Source: Paguma larvata
Lineage: Eukaryota > Chordata > Mammalia > Carnivora > Viverridae
Assembly (NCBI GenBank): GCA_030068075.1
Contig: CM057826.1
Span: 61,601,312 to 61,665,311, forward strand
Reading direction: 5' to 3'
Length of the DNA stretch: 64,000 bases
Under the pieces are notes generated by a model. The model ran no database searches. It saw nothing but the letters and a program-made list of their open reading frames with translations, and was not told the DNA's origin. How positions within the stretch are numbered: position 1 is the stretch's first letter; every line of letters starts with the position of its first letter. The position numbers were made by a program, and so were the translations under genes. Positions 21,305 through 33,086 of the stretch are shown one piece after another.

Positions 21305-22060
21305 AGTCAGTACATTCAACGGCAACGACGACTGACACTCAGTGGACACCCACTGGGTGCCAGTTTTGCATGTTTGCCATTGTTTCTATGTGTAATCATC
21401 CTGTGGGCATCCTGTCCCCACCCATGTGCTGGGTGCTAAGGGTTCAGAGGGACATAAAGCAAGCCCCCCGCCCCCACCCCGAGCATCAATCTCACCACCT
21501 GTAATTGCTCACGGTCCAGTTGAAGAGCGGACGGGCAGCGGGTCAGTGCAGCACATGCAAGGATTGCACCCCAGCGTGCTGGGTGCCTAGATGCCGCGGC
21601 GCGTGGCCCAGGGAGCCCGCCCCCAGGAGTAGACCTCTGAGCTGACCCTTAAATGCAGACGGAAAAGACCTTATTCATCCAGGGCAGTAATTTTGGACTG
21701 GCGACTTCCTTGCACTTTTCCCACAACCCTACGAAGTAGGTGCTTGTTTAATCTCCACTTGACAGACGGAAAAACGGAGGCTCCGGAGAGTTCTGTGAAT
21801 TGCCCAAGTGATACAAGCTAGCGTGTCAGCCAAAGCCACATTCGGAGCAACAGTAGGGATAGCAGCCCTCGTTTATTGGCTGTCCTCAGGGGGCCGGGCA
21901 CACTGTGCAGTACGAATGCCCACCTTTTCTCCTGACCTTCACAGCCACCCTGGGAGAGGGACTCTGAAGCTGAAGCCAGCTGAGGGTCTGTGACTGCCTG
22001 GGTCACACACAACAACACAGAGCCGGGGCCTTCGGGGCCCAGGTTCTGTGTGGCCGTGGC
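21305..22060 (-). repeat. Cluster of three reverse MIR fragments
   Basis: Pieces near 21310-21430 (gtggacacccactgggtgcc), 21690-21850 (acaaccctacgaagtaggtg, cggaaaaacggaggctccgg) and 21855-22060 (gttctgtgtggccg side, gggccgggcacactgtgcag). The DNA between them (21440-21690) is not recognised. Confidence 0.6.
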
Positions 22061-22589
22061 CACGCTCTGTTCTCCAGGCCTTGGAAACGGTGCACAGAGG
22101 CGTTTGGCAGAGGAGGATGGTGACTGCTTGGAGGGCTTCACACCATGGGGGGGACCTGGGGGTGCAGGAGGCCAAGAACACCCAGAGGTTGATTTTCGCA
22201 CTGAGACTGCCAGGGTATCAGGGCCTCGTGTGGTCCTCCGTAAGGTTGGCTCCCAGCTTCCCTGATGACCGATAGCACGTCCTTCCTGCTCTCTGTCTGG
22301 GGACAGCACTGACCTGACCAAAGGCCCTTATCACTACTGAGGTGGGTGGAGGTGTCCGTCTGAGCTGAGAATTCTGCAGGGACTACCTGGGCCTGCCCTT
22401 GGGGCAGGGAGGGACACGGTCAGCCAGGGTGCCAGCCAAGGGGAGACTCTAGGAGGGAGTGGCCCAGCTGGCCGGTCCTCCCTTCTGTGCGCCCTTTCCT
22501 GCCCCTGATTGGTTGCCTTCACCGCACCCTCGTCACCTCTCCCCGTGTGCTGCCCCGCCCCGCTCAGTGGCCTCCACTGTCCTTCCCGG
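22061..22589. other. Non-coding stretch, nothing recognised
   Basis: GC-rich, no repeat or gene identified. Confidence 0.4.
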
Positions 22590-23055
22590 ATAGAGGGGAC
22601 TGCAGCCGTTTCCTGCAGCGGACCTCAAACTTCATTGCTGAAAACAACACAGAGTGGTTCTCTTGCAGTTTGGGAGGTCTGAGGTCAAGGTGTTGACGGG
22701 GCTCGTTGCTCCTGGAGACTGCAGAGGAGGCTCCGTTTCTGTGCCTTTTCCAGCTCCTCTCCTTGGCTCACGACCCCTCTCTCCCTCCCCTTGCCCCTCT
22801 TGCCTCCTTTGCCACGCCTCCTCCTCCCATCTGTAAGATCTCCTGCCTCTCTCTTATAAGGGCTCCTGTGACTATATTTAGGGTCCACCAGGATAAACCA
22901 GGATAATCTCTCCATCCCGAATTCCCTGACTTAATCACACCTGTGAGGTTCTTTTTTGCCACTTACATAAGGAAGTGTGCTCAGGTTCCAGCGTTGAGGG
23001 TGTGGACATCTCGGGGGACCGTGTTCAGCTGCCACAAGGCCCAGCTCCTCACCTG
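22590..23055 (-). repeat. Ancient LTR-like repeat
   Basis: Carries ctgaggtcaaggtgttgacg, ccttttccagctcctctcc, ggctcctgtgactatatt and ccaggataatctctccatcc, with a ggtgtggacatctcggggga end. The same order occurs at 62600-62990. It resembles mammalian MaLR-type LTRs in reverse, but the family is not assigned. Non-coding. Confidence 0.55.
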
Positions 23056-23264
23056 GCATCAGAAACCCTACCCTCCTCCCGATCTGTTTCTTGCCAACAC
23101 CCCTCGGCCCACACCCACCCTCGACCCACTTCTGCCGTTGCCAAAACAAACCACTCAGAGCCCAGTCTCCCCAGGCGCACAGCGAGGAATTGCTAGATGC
23201 CAGCCCTGCTTGGGACGTGGCAAGGAGCGAATCAGAGGTCCTCCTCCCCGACAGGTGTTATTCT

Positions 23265-23530
23265 AGGGCAGTGGTTCTCAAAGTGTGGGCCCCCAGCCAG
23301 CTGCAGGCTTCCAGAAGCAAAGTAGCCAGCGTCAGGCCACATAGCTCAAACGTGGGAGCTAGGATTCCAGCCCAAGCTCGTCTGGCCCCGAAGCTTCGGG
23401 CCTTTCTACAGTAAAATGCCACCTAGGCTTCAATTTAGCCCGGATTCAGTGCTAGCCCCATAGATACCAGATGGAGAAACGAGGGCGCCGGGAAGCCGGT
23501 GACCTATCTGAGGCCCAGCGCAAGTACTGG
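23265..23530. repeat. hAT-like tip plus decayed MIR pieces
   Basis: gcagtggttctcaaagtgtg at 23269-23288 is the typical terminus of hAT-Charlie type DNA transposons. It is followed by reverse MIR-like pieces (gtgggagctaggattccagc; atggagaaacgagggcgcc). Confidence 0.45.
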
Positions 23531-23939
23531 AGGAGCTAGGAGTACTTTGGACCCCTGCCCAGGGCCCTCGGGTCCTTTTTCTACTCACTTGCTCCGGGTA
23601 ATCTCCGAGGGCAGAGAGATAATATTCACGGGCACCTGGAGTATCAGCAGTCTCTCTTGGGTGTGGCGCTTCCTCATTCCTATAGAGCACCTGCAGGCTG
23701 GAGTCAGAGCTCAAGAAAGACCCTGGGAGAAGAGATGCCAAGGGAGCAGGGGCAAGGTACCCGGCGCCTCCAGCCGGCTTTCCTCTCCGAGGCCCCTGGT
23801 CGGCCGTCCATCCGCCCTCTCCCCCCACCTGCTCTCCTTCCCTCCTCAGCCAGAGAGCGGATTTCCAAACAGAAATGGGACCGTGTGCCACCACTCCAGA
23901 TGCTCTTGGAATAAAATGTGGAGTTCTCATCCTGACCTC
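23531..23939. other. Non-coding stretch, nothing recognised
   Basis: No gene or named repeat. A 175-codon minus frame overlapping here has no domain. Confidence 0.4.
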
Positions 23940-24095
23940 ACAGGCCACGTAACCCATGCACCTGTCTTATTCCTCTTGATGCATTCCGTGTGTTTAACGT
24001 CTGCGCCCCAGACGGCATGCTCCCCAAGGGCAGGACTGTGTCTGTGTTGTTCGCTGCCGTATCCCTACTAGGATAGGCACAGTGATATTTGGGGA
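23940..24095 (+). repeat. L2 3' end
   Basis: gcatgctccccaagggcagg, actgtgtctgtgttgttcgc and ataggcacagtgatatttgg follow the L2 3' end, which leads into the GCAT/GAAT tail. Confidence 0.75.
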
Positions 24096-24133
24096 ATGAA
24101 TGCATGCATGCATGCATGCATGCATGAATGAGT
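24096..24133. repeat. (GCAT)n array at the L2 tail
   Basis: Self-complementary GCAT repeats grown from the (GAAT)n tail of the L2. Confidence 0.95.
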
Positions 24134-24159
24134 AAGTATGTAGTTCTAGCTTCCCTAGA

Positions 24160-24345
24160 ACTCTAAGAAGTGAGTAATGCGGCCCTCATCAGAGATGAGG
24201 AAACCAAGACTCAAAGAGGGAAGTTCCAGGAACTCGTAGGAGTCAGAAATTCCTGGTTCCCTTTTCTAACTTGGATGTCACAATGGGCCTCCCTGCAAAT
24301 AGTGGGGTCAGGGGCGGGCTTCACGGCAGAAGCCAACCACAGACT
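24160..24345 (-). repeat. MIR
   Basis: catcagagatgaggaaacca, agactcaaagagggaagttc and agtcagaaattcctggttcc are antisense MIR. Confidence 0.65.
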
Positions 24346-24390
24346 CTGCATCGGTGTTGGAGAGGGAAGACAACCCTAACAGTAACCCAG

Positions 24391-24428
24391 CCCCTCCCCC
24401 CCGCACCCCCCCCCCCCCGCCGCCCCAG
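24391..24428. repeat. C-rich tract
   Basis: Nearly pure C, including one run of 14. The complementary strand is G-rich. Confidence 0.9.
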
Positions 24429-25029
24429 CTGTGTCCCACAGGAGCCCAAAGAGGGGAGGTGACTTGCACCAAGGACACAGAAAGGGAGCTTCCGAGAGGG
24501 GTGGGGAGTCCACAGTTCCTGACAGCCTGGCGCTGTCCGGCTGTCTGTGATGTCTCCCCCGCCAGAGGTTGGCGGCACAAGAGAGTGGGGGGCTGACTTC
24601 AGCTGCTGCTCCAAGCCCAGCCTCTGCAGAAGCAGCTGCGGTACCCCGAGGGAGGAAAGAGCTCCAGGAGCCTTGCGGACATCTTCCTAAAGGGTGTTAC
24701 TCGGAAAGGAAGTTTCCCATAGCTTACCCCGCCAAGAGCCCCGCTTTGTTTACCTCTATCATCTGGATTCTAAAGTAGTCTAACTTTTTGGCACACTGAT
24801 TCCAGCATTTCTTAACAGCTTTTACGGTGCTTTTTGCAGAGGGGCCCAGAGCTTCGTTCCCCACTAACGAAGGCGCCTAGCCCCTGCTCCCCCACTCCTG
24901 CACACTGGAATCCCACGGGCTGCCTTGTCACCTCGGCCTCTGTGCCTGGCCGTTACACCACGAGGCTACTGGGGTATTCTCCTGCTTCTGGTGTGGAACT
25001 AGGGACCCCCAGTAGGAATCCTACCCCAC
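24429..25029. other. Non-coding stretch, nothing recognised
   Basis: Mixed DNA up to the boundary of the antisense L1 at about 25030. No gene. Confidence 0.4.
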
Positions 25030-25987
25030 CACTGCTTAGAGGTTGGTGTGGGTTTATTTCTGGGCTCTGTTTTCTGGTCCATTGGTCCTTGTGTCTATTT
25101 TTATGCCAATGCCATATTGTTTCGATGACTATAGCCTAGTGGTATAGTTTGAAATCAGAGCATGTGATACCTCCAGCTTTGTTTTTCGTTCTCAAGATTG
25201 CTTTGGCTGGAGAAAGTCTTTCATGGTTCCATACAAAGTTTAGAATTATTTGTTCTAGTTCTGAGAAAAAAGCCATCAGAATGCTGATACGGATTGCACT
25301 AAATCTTGCTTTGGATAGTATGGACACTTGAACCATGTTAATTCTCCCAGTGCATGAGCGTGGAAGGTCTTTCCATTGATTCGTGTCTTCTTACAATTTT
25401 TTCTGTCAGCATTTTATAGTTTTCAGTGTACAGGTCTTTCACCACCTTGGTTAAATTTATTCCTAGGTATTTTATTCTTTTTGATGCAATTGTTAAAGAG
25501 TGGTTTTCTTAATTTCTCTTTCTGATAGTTCGTTATTGCTGTAGAGATTTGCAACAGATTTCTGTATATTGATTTTGTACCCTGCAACTTTTCTGAATTC
25601 ATTTATAACTGGTTTTTGGTGCAGTCTTTAGGGTTTTCTGTATATCGTATGTATCATGTCATCAGCAAGTAGCAACAGTTTTATTTCTTCCTTTCCAATT
25701 TGGGTGCCTTTAATTTCTTTTTCTTGTCTAACTGCTGCGGCTAGGACTTCCAATATGATGTTGAATATAAATAGCAAGAGTGGGCATCCTTATCTTGTTC
25801 TTGATCTTAGAGGAAAAACTTTCGGCTTTTCGCTGTTGAGTATGATGTGAGCCGTGGGTTTGTCATATGTGGCCTTTAATATATTGAGGTAGGTTCCTTG
25901 CATACTCACTTTGTTGAGAGTTTTCTTTTATCATAAATGGATATTGAATTTTATCAAATGCTTTTTCTGTATGTATTGAGATGATCG

Positions 25988-26221
25988 TGATTTTTAAATT
26001 TTTTTAATGTTTATTTATTTTTGAGAGAGAAGGAGAGAGAACACGTACACACAAGCAGGGGAGGGGCAGAGAGAGAGGGAGAGAGAGAATCCCAAGCAAG
26101 CTCCATGCTGTTAGTGCAGAGCCCAATGCAGGACTTCAACCCACAAAACATTAGATCATGACCTGAGCCAAAATTAAGAGTCGTCGGGTACTTAACCAAC
26201 TCAGCCCCCCCAGGCACCCCA
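25988..26221 (-). mobile_element. Carnivore SINE nested in the L1
   Basis: Reverse SINE, more diverged than most here. Target duplication gagatgatc at 25978-25986 and 26222-26230. Confidence 0.92.
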
Positions 26222-29200
26222 GAGATGATCATATGGTTTTTATACATTTTTTGTGAAAGTAGTCTATCACAATTGGTTAATTTGCAGATGAACCATGCTT
26301 TCATAGTTGCATTCCTGGAATAAATCCCACTCGATCATGGGATATGGTCCTTTAAATGTATTGTTGAATTCGACATGCTGATATTTTGTTGGGGATTTTT
26401 GCATCAGTGTTTATCAGGGATATCGGCCTGTAATTTTCTTTTTCTCTTTGGCATCCATGTCTGATTTTGGATCAGGGTAATGCTGGCCCTAACATGAGTT
26501 TGGAAGTATTCCCGCCTCTTCAATTTTTTGCAAGAGTTTGAGAAGGGTAAGTATGAAATCTTTAAATGTTTAGTAGAATTCACCAGTGAAGCTGTGTGGT
26601 TTTGGACTTTTGTTTGTTAGGATTTTTGGGGGAGCTGGGGGGTAGTTTTTTGTTTACTGATTCAATCTCTTTAAAAACTGGTAAAGTAATTGGCCCATTT
26701 CAGTTTTCCATTTCTTCATGATTCGGTTTTAGAAGATTGTATGTTTCTAGGAATGTATCCATTTCTTCCTCCTTGTCCAGTTCGTTAATGTATAATTGTT
26801 CTCAGCAGTCTCTTCCAGTAATCCTTTGTATTCTATGCTATCAGTTGTAACTTCTCTTCTTTCATTTTTTATTTCACTTATTTGAGCCTCTCCCTTTTTC
26901 TCTGGACGAGTCTGGCTAAAGGTTTGTCAATTTTGTTTCTTTTTCGAAGAACCAGGTCATAGTTTCATTGATCTTTTCTTTTCTTTTCTTTTTCTTTTTT
27001 TTTTCTTGGTCTCTATTTCATTTATTTCTGCTCTGATCTTTATTATTTCCTTCCTTCTACTAACTTAGGGCTTCATTTGTTCTTCTTTGTCTAGTTTCTT
27101 TAGGTGTAAAGTTCGATTTTTTTATTTGCGATTTTTCTTATTTCTTGAGGTAACCCTGTCTCCCTGTGAACTTCCCTCTTAGAGCTGCTTTTGCTGCACC
27201 CTATAGATTTTGGATTGTTGTAGTTCCATTTTCATTTGTCTCAAAGTACTTTTCGTATTTTCCCTTTGATTTCTTCCTTGACCCATTGGTTGTTCAGTAA
27301 CGTGTTTTTTCACCTCCATGTATTTGTGGTTTTTCCAGTTTTCTTTTTGTAATTAATCTCTAGTTTCATACCATTGTGGTCAGAAAAGATGCTTGATGTG
27401 ATTTCAGTCTTCTTAAATATATTGAGACTTGTTCTGTGGCCTCACATGTAATGTGTCCTGGAGAATGTTCCATATGCATTTGAAGAGGATGTGTATTCTA
27501 CTGTTTGGGGCTAGAATATTCCGTATATATCTTTTAAGTCCATCTGATGTAATGTGTTTCTTTATTGATTTTTTTTTTTTTTTGGTCTGGATGATCTATC
27601 CGTTGATGAAAGCGTAGTTTTAAAGTCCCCTACTGTTATTGTATTGCTGTCAATTTCTCTGTTAGTATTTGCTTTATATATTGCGGTGCTCCTGTGCTGG
27701 CACATACATGGTTACAAGTGTTATCATCTCGTCGCGTTGACCCCTCTATCATCACGTAGTGCCCTTTTTTGTCTTTTATCACAGTCTTGGCTTTAAAGTC
27801 TATTTTGTCTGACAATAGGTATAGCTAAGCCAGTTTTCTTTTCATTTCCATTTCCATGAAATATCTTTTTTTGCTCCTTCGCTTTCAGTCTGTGTATGTC
27901 CTTACACATACACAGTCTGAAGTAAGTGTCTTGTAGGCAGCATATAGTTGTCTTATTTTTATCCTTTCAGCCATTCTCTTTTTTTATTGGCAAATTTAGT
28001 CCACTTACACTGATTGGTAAGTACGTACCTACTGCCATTTCGTCCGTTGTTTTCTGGATGTTTTATAGTCCCTCACTGTTTTTGTTCTTCTCTTGCTCTC
28101 TTCCTTTGTGGTGTGATGCCTTTCTCTAGTGTTATGTTTAGAGTCCTTTCTCATTAAGGTTTGTGTATCCACTATAGGTTTTTGCCTCGTGGTTACCATG
28201 AGGTTCACACAGAACAGTGTATATAGATGTCTCATTTAAGTTGATAGCAACTTAAATTTGAATGTATTCTAAAAACTCTATATCCCCCCGTGTTATATGA
28301 TTTTCATGTCATATCGACATTCTTTTATTTTGTATACCACTTAACTAATTATTATAGTTTTAGTTAATTTTACTACTTTTATCTTTTACCTTTATTACTG
28401 GCTTTATACATGGTTAATCCGCCACCTTTACTGTCAGATTTTTACTTTCATGTATTTTCTTGTTATTAGTTAGTGCCTTTTCTTTACAGCTTAAAGAAAT
28501 CCCTGTAACATTTCATGTAAGGCCAGTGGTGATGAACTCCTTTAGGTTCTGCTTATCTGGAAAACTCTTCATCTCTCCTTCAATTCTGAATGATAACCTT
28601 GATGGTAGAGTGTTCTTGGTTGGAAGTTTTTTCCTTTCAGCAATTTGAATATATCATGCCACTCCCCTCTGGCCTGCAGAGTTTCTACCAAGAAATCAGC
28701 TTATGGCCTTATGGAGTCCCTTGTATGCGAGAAGTTGTCTTTTTCTCTTGCTGCTTTTAAGATTCTCTTTTTAAGTTTTGACATTTCAATTATAATGTGT
28801 CTTGGCACGAATCTCTTTGGTTTTATCTTATCTAGAACTCTCTGGGCTTCCTCGACTAAATGTTTGTTTCTGTTCCCAGGTTAGAGAAGTGTTCAGCCAT
28901 TATGTCTTCAAATAAACTTTCTGCCCCTTTCTCTCTTTTCCTTCTGGGAACCCTAGAAAGCAAATGTTCCTCTGCTTCATGTTCTCCCATAAGTGTCTGA
29001 AGCTATCTTCACTTTTTAAAGTTCTTTTTCTCTCTTGGTGAGTTCTGCTGCCCTGTCTTCCAAGTCACTGATCTGTTCATCTGCTTCATCTAGTCTGCTG
29101 TTGAATCCCTCTCATGTATTTTTCAGTTCGATTATTGTATTCTTCAGCTCTGTCACTTCTGTTTGGTACTTTCTTACATTTTCTGTCTCTTCGTTGAAGT

Positions 29201-29529
29201 TCTCACTGTGTTCATGCATCCTTCTCCTAAGAATCTTCATGACCATTACTTTGCATTCTTTAATATGATGATGATTATATCTGTTTCATTAACATCTTTT
29301 TCTGATGTTTTGTGTCTTGTTCTTTGCTTTGGAACATATCCCTCTGTTTCCTCATTTTGCTTACCTCTCTGTGTTTGTTTCTATGTATTAGTCAAGACAA
29401 CTCAACTACCTCCCCCAGTCTCGAAAGAGTGGCCTTGTATAGGAGATGAACCTTTTCATTCAACCTTGCTATAGCTTTTAGTTGTCCTTCAAACCTTTGT
29501 GATTGTCTGAGTAGCTTGATTTATTCTTT

Positions 29530-29745
29530 TTTTCTTAATTTTTAATGTTTATTTTATTTTTGAGAGAGAGAGAGAGCATGAGTGGAGGTGGGGTAGAGAG
29601 AGAGGGAGACACAGAATCTGAAGCAGGCTCCAGGCTTAGCTGTCAGCACAGACCTTAATGCGGGGCTTGAACCCACAAACTGTGAGTTCATGACCTGAGC
29701 CAAAGTTGGACGCTTAACTGACTGAGCCACCCAGGTGCCCCGTCC
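29530..29745 (-). mobile_element. Feline SINE nested in the L1
   Basis: Reverse SINE. Target duplication tgatttattctt at 29518-29529 and 29746-29757. Confidence 0.95.
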
Positions 29746-30572
29746 TGATTTATTCTTGATAGACCTCTGTTGTTGAAGGTGTGCCCAGACCTGCCAGTGC
29801 TCCAAAGGGAGTAATCACAGGCAGCACCTAATTTCAGACTGATTGGACGCCAAATCCTTAGGCAGCAGCTTCTTAAGTATGCAAATATATATAGTCCTGC
29901 GGGACTGTAATTGGAAACCTTGCTGGCCTCCAGTCCACAAAATCTGGAGGTGGCCTGTGAGCAACTGTTGCAAAAATCAGGGCTCTGGGCAAGTGTATAA
30001 GCTCTTTTCTAAGAGATGCCAGTGAGCTGTGTAAAGGCCAAGGGCAGGCTTTCTCCTTGCCTGCATTCCCTGAGAGTGCCTTGATAGCCTCTAGATGTCT
30101 GGCAAACCTGAAGCCTGTCCCTCGGGTTAAAGCTCCAGGACAAGTAGATGGGCTTTTCTCAGAGGCAGACTAGACTTAGGTTTCGGTCTGCTGTCTGTGC
30201 AGTGCCCTGGGTATAGTTGACTGTCCAGAACTGTCTGGGTCCCATGGGGCCCAGAAACACAAGCACCTCTGGCCACAAGGGCCAGGTGATCAAGGGGTGT
30301 CCCCTGTGTGGATTGCACTTGCCCACTAGCTTTAGCGAGGCTGTCAGAGAGTGTTGAGGCTGGAGCATACCTCTGGGTTTAAGGAGGCAGAGAAAGAGTG
30401 CTGAGAACAGGGCACACCCAAGACTTTAGCAGGGCTATGTCTGTACATACCTACCTGCGCTAGCAGGGTAGAGGGAAAATGCAAAAACGGTGCTCACCAG
30501 CACCTCCATCCCCAAAGGAAGTCCCAACTGACCTCCACCCCCTCTGGCAAATACTTTAAGATAGCAAGTGCA

Positions 30573-30728
30573 GGGTGCCTGGGTGTTTCAGTCGATGAAG
30601 CATCCAACTCTTGATTTCAGCTCAGGTCATGATCTCATGGTTCCTGAGATCGAGCACTGAGTCAAGCTCTGCACTGACAGCACGGAGCCTGCTTGGGATT
30701 CTTTCTCCCTTTCTCTCTGCCCCACCCC

Positions 30729-30772
<44 letters not shown>

Positions 30773-30786
30773 AAAAAAATCTAGCT
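30573..30786 (+). mobile_element. Carnivore SINE nested in the L1, with a long CT tract
   Basis: Forward SINE: gggtgcctgggtgtttcagt head, a (CT)n tract of about 19 units at 30732-30769 and a 10-base A tail. The target duplication is near-perfect (tagcaagtgca before, tagcaaatgca after). Confidence 0.93.
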
Positions 30787-31304
30787 TAGCAAATGCATCT
30801 CCTGCACATATAATCCAGTCACCTCTCAAACTGCTGCCTATTTGCTGGTCCCAGGATGAGCGAGTCTGTGCATGAGCCACAAGCCCCTCAAGGGAGTATC
30901 TCATCTCCGCAGACCCCCGGGGTTTCCTGGACATAAGCCCCATTGGTTTCCAAAGCCAGATGTTTTGGGGCCTCATTGCTTCGGTGCAAGCGCAACAGGT
31001 TGGGGTGCCCAGTGTGGGGCACGAACCCCTCTCTCCTCAGAGAGAGATTCCAGACCCATGAGATCTGTCCCGTATTGTGAATTATCCCACTGGGGTTGAG
31101 GTTTTTGGTGAGACTGCATCTCTGCCTCTTCTACCTGTCTTGACGTGGCCCTTTTATCCCTTGTTCTGGAGGGAAATGTTCCCCTACTTTTCCATCCTTT
31201 TTCAGCAGGAATTGTTCCATGTGGAGCTGTAGACTTGGTGCGTCCATGGGAGAAGGTGACTTCAGGGTCCTCCTAGGCCGCCATCTTGGACCACCATCTT
31301 CAGT

Positions 31305-31640
31305 CTTTCTTCCTTTCATATAACAGTCTTATTGAGATATACTTCAGATACTGTGCAATTCAACCATTTCAGTGTACAATTCACTGGTTTTTAGTATATT
31401 CACAGAATTGTGCCGCCATCACCACAACCAGTTTTAGAACATTTTCATCGTCCCCAAATGAAACACTATAGCCTTTCGTGATCACCCCCCAATCCCTGAT
31501 TCCTCCCTGCCCCCCACCAAGCAACCACTGTTCTATTTTCTGTCTCTACGGATTTGCCTATTCTGGATGTTTCATACAATACGTGGTCTTTCACGTCCTG
31601 CTTTTTCATTTAGCATAATGTTTTCCAGGTTCTGTCTCCC
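31305..31640 (-). mobile_element. Old L1 3'-UTR fragment
   Basis: Classic antisense L1M 3' phrases: cttattgagatatacttcag, gtgtacaattcactggtttt, ccgccatcaccacaaccagt, and ggatttgcctattctggatg. Confidence 0.8.
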
Positions 31641-32479
31641 TTTTCTTCCTTCCTTTCTTTCTTCCTTTCTGTTTTGTTTTCTTTTCTTCCCTCTGTTTCT
31701 TCCTTCCACCCCTCCTGCATCCATGGCCCCATTTCTCCTTCACTAAAGTGCTTGGGCTTCATGGAAGCTTTTGGCCATTTATAGGCCCTGCTTGGGGAGC
31801 CCCAGGCACGAGGCTATGTCATGGACCCCTGGGCTCCCCTCGTCCCTGCCTCCTGCCCACAGCACCCGCTCACACTTCCACACGGCCGCCAGGCAGCACA
31901 GACAGGCTCCAGCAAGGAACTAATCCTTTTCATCTTCTGTCTCTTCTGAGCGTTTGGGGAATGAGTTTTCTTCCTACCCCCAGAGAGGAAGTTAGGAGAA
32001 GGAGAGCAGAGAGAGAGGAGGTGGGAAGCCTTTTACAGCCTTAAAAGTCAAGGAGAATAAATAGTGGCCTCCCAGGAGTCACTTGAAAGGTAGAGAGCTC
32101 CTCATTTCCATCCCTGGGGGTTGTGCGTTTGAAGCCAGCTAGGAGCCCCAGCTTGCGCCCAGGCCAGCCCCCCTCCCTCCCTCTGGCTTCATGCAGACCC
32201 CTGCCCCTGCTTGTTCCCTGCCTGCACTGTCCACTCCTTCTGTGGCAGATCTGATGGGACATGCTTTGGGGCTGCCTTCCCAGGGGCTGTGACGGGGAAG
32301 GAAGGGAGACTGGGCATTTGGGGCCGCTGCTCGTAGCTTTCTACCCATAAAAATAGGGTGAACGCTCCAGGCGAACAGAAGGAGACCTGGGTTTCAGCCC
32401 TGATGCCCTTGTGCAGGGACAAGGGAAGCTCTGCAGACTTCCCAGACGCCCCGAGAAACTGCATGGCGTCAGGCGGGAG
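31641..32479. other. Pyrimidine-rich and mixed non-coding DNA
   Basis: 31640-31740 is CT-rich. The rest has no named repeat and no gene. Confidence 0.4.
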
Positions 32480-32785
32480 TCAGCAGATCTTACGTGCAAA
32501 GAGCAAGATAGTAGATAGTTTGGGCTTTGCAACCCATATGTTCTCTGTCGCAATGGCTCACCTCAGCCGCAGACAATACGTAAATGAACGGGGATGGTTG
32601 TGTTCCAATAAAACCTTATTATGGACGCTGACATTTGAATTCCGCATCATTTTCATCAGTCACGAAATGTTACTCTTCTATTTATTCCCGCCCCCCCCCC
32701 ACCACCATTTCAACAAAAGTAGGTGGTAGGCTGGATTCGGCCTGCAGGCTGTAGTCTGCCAACCCTTGGTGTGGGGGCTGAAACT
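32480..32785 (-). mobile_element. Ancient DNA-transposon-like repeat
   Basis: Second copy, in the opposite orientation, of the element at 16620-16990: gatagtttgggctttgcaac, cagacaatacgtaaatgaac, ccaataaaaccttattatgg, and at the right end gattcggcctgcaggctgta. A C-run with ACC at 32688-32705 interrupts it. Confidence 0.6.
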
Positions 32786-32789
32786 GACA

Positions 32790-32965
32790 CCCCCCCAGCA
32801 CTTGCTGGCTGTGTGACTTCGGGCAGGTGGCTTGCTCTCTCGGAACTTCAGCTTGCTCATCTGCAAAGTGAGGATGAAAATGTCTCCCTGTGAGGGTAGC
32901 AATAAGGCTCAGCATCAATTTATGCAAAACACCTGGCATAGAGTAGGTGCTTAGTTGGTGGTAGC
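32790..32965 (+). repeat. MIR
   Basis: gcacttgctggctgtgtgac, agcttgctcatctgcaaagt, and cctggcatagagtaggtgct: a good MIR copy. Confidence 0.85.
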
Positions 32966-32967
32966 CT

Positions 32968-33086
32968 GCCTCCCTCCCTTCCTCCCTCCCTCCCTCCCTT
33001 CCTTCCTTCCTCCTTCCTCCCTCCCTTCCTTCCTTCCTTCCTTCCTTCCTTCCTTCCTTCCTTCCTTCCTTCCTTCCTTCCTTCCC
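32968..33086. repeat. (TTCC)n array
   Basis: About 120 bases of CCTT/CCCT tetranucleotides. The last part (33020-33085) is almost pure. It grew next to the MIR end. Confidence 0.97.

Larger units (their letters stand above)
25030..31300 (-). mobile_element. Nearly full-length decayed L1, 3' end missing
   Basis: Read on the minus strand it starts at about 31300 with the L1 5' end (the + strand reads cctaggccgccatcttggac, the reverse of aagatggcggcc). It runs through the 5' UTR and ORF1/ORF2 regions and stops in late ORF2 near 25030, where the + strand reads ggtttatttctgggctctgt. Typical antisense phrases appear throughout (tcatgccactcccctctgg; cctccagctttgtttttcg). Many stops break both ORFs, so it cannot be active. 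Three younger SINEs sit inside it. It lies antisense to HRH2 in the intron before the alternative tail exon. Confidence 0.88.

Noticed and set aside
22590..23055. Old endogenous retrovirus with coding genes
   Set aside because: Only LTR-like non-coding sequence is seen; no viral coding region is recognisable here or at 62600-62990.
25030..31300. L1 as an active element
   Set aside because: Many stops in all frames, three SINE insertions and a missing 3' end.
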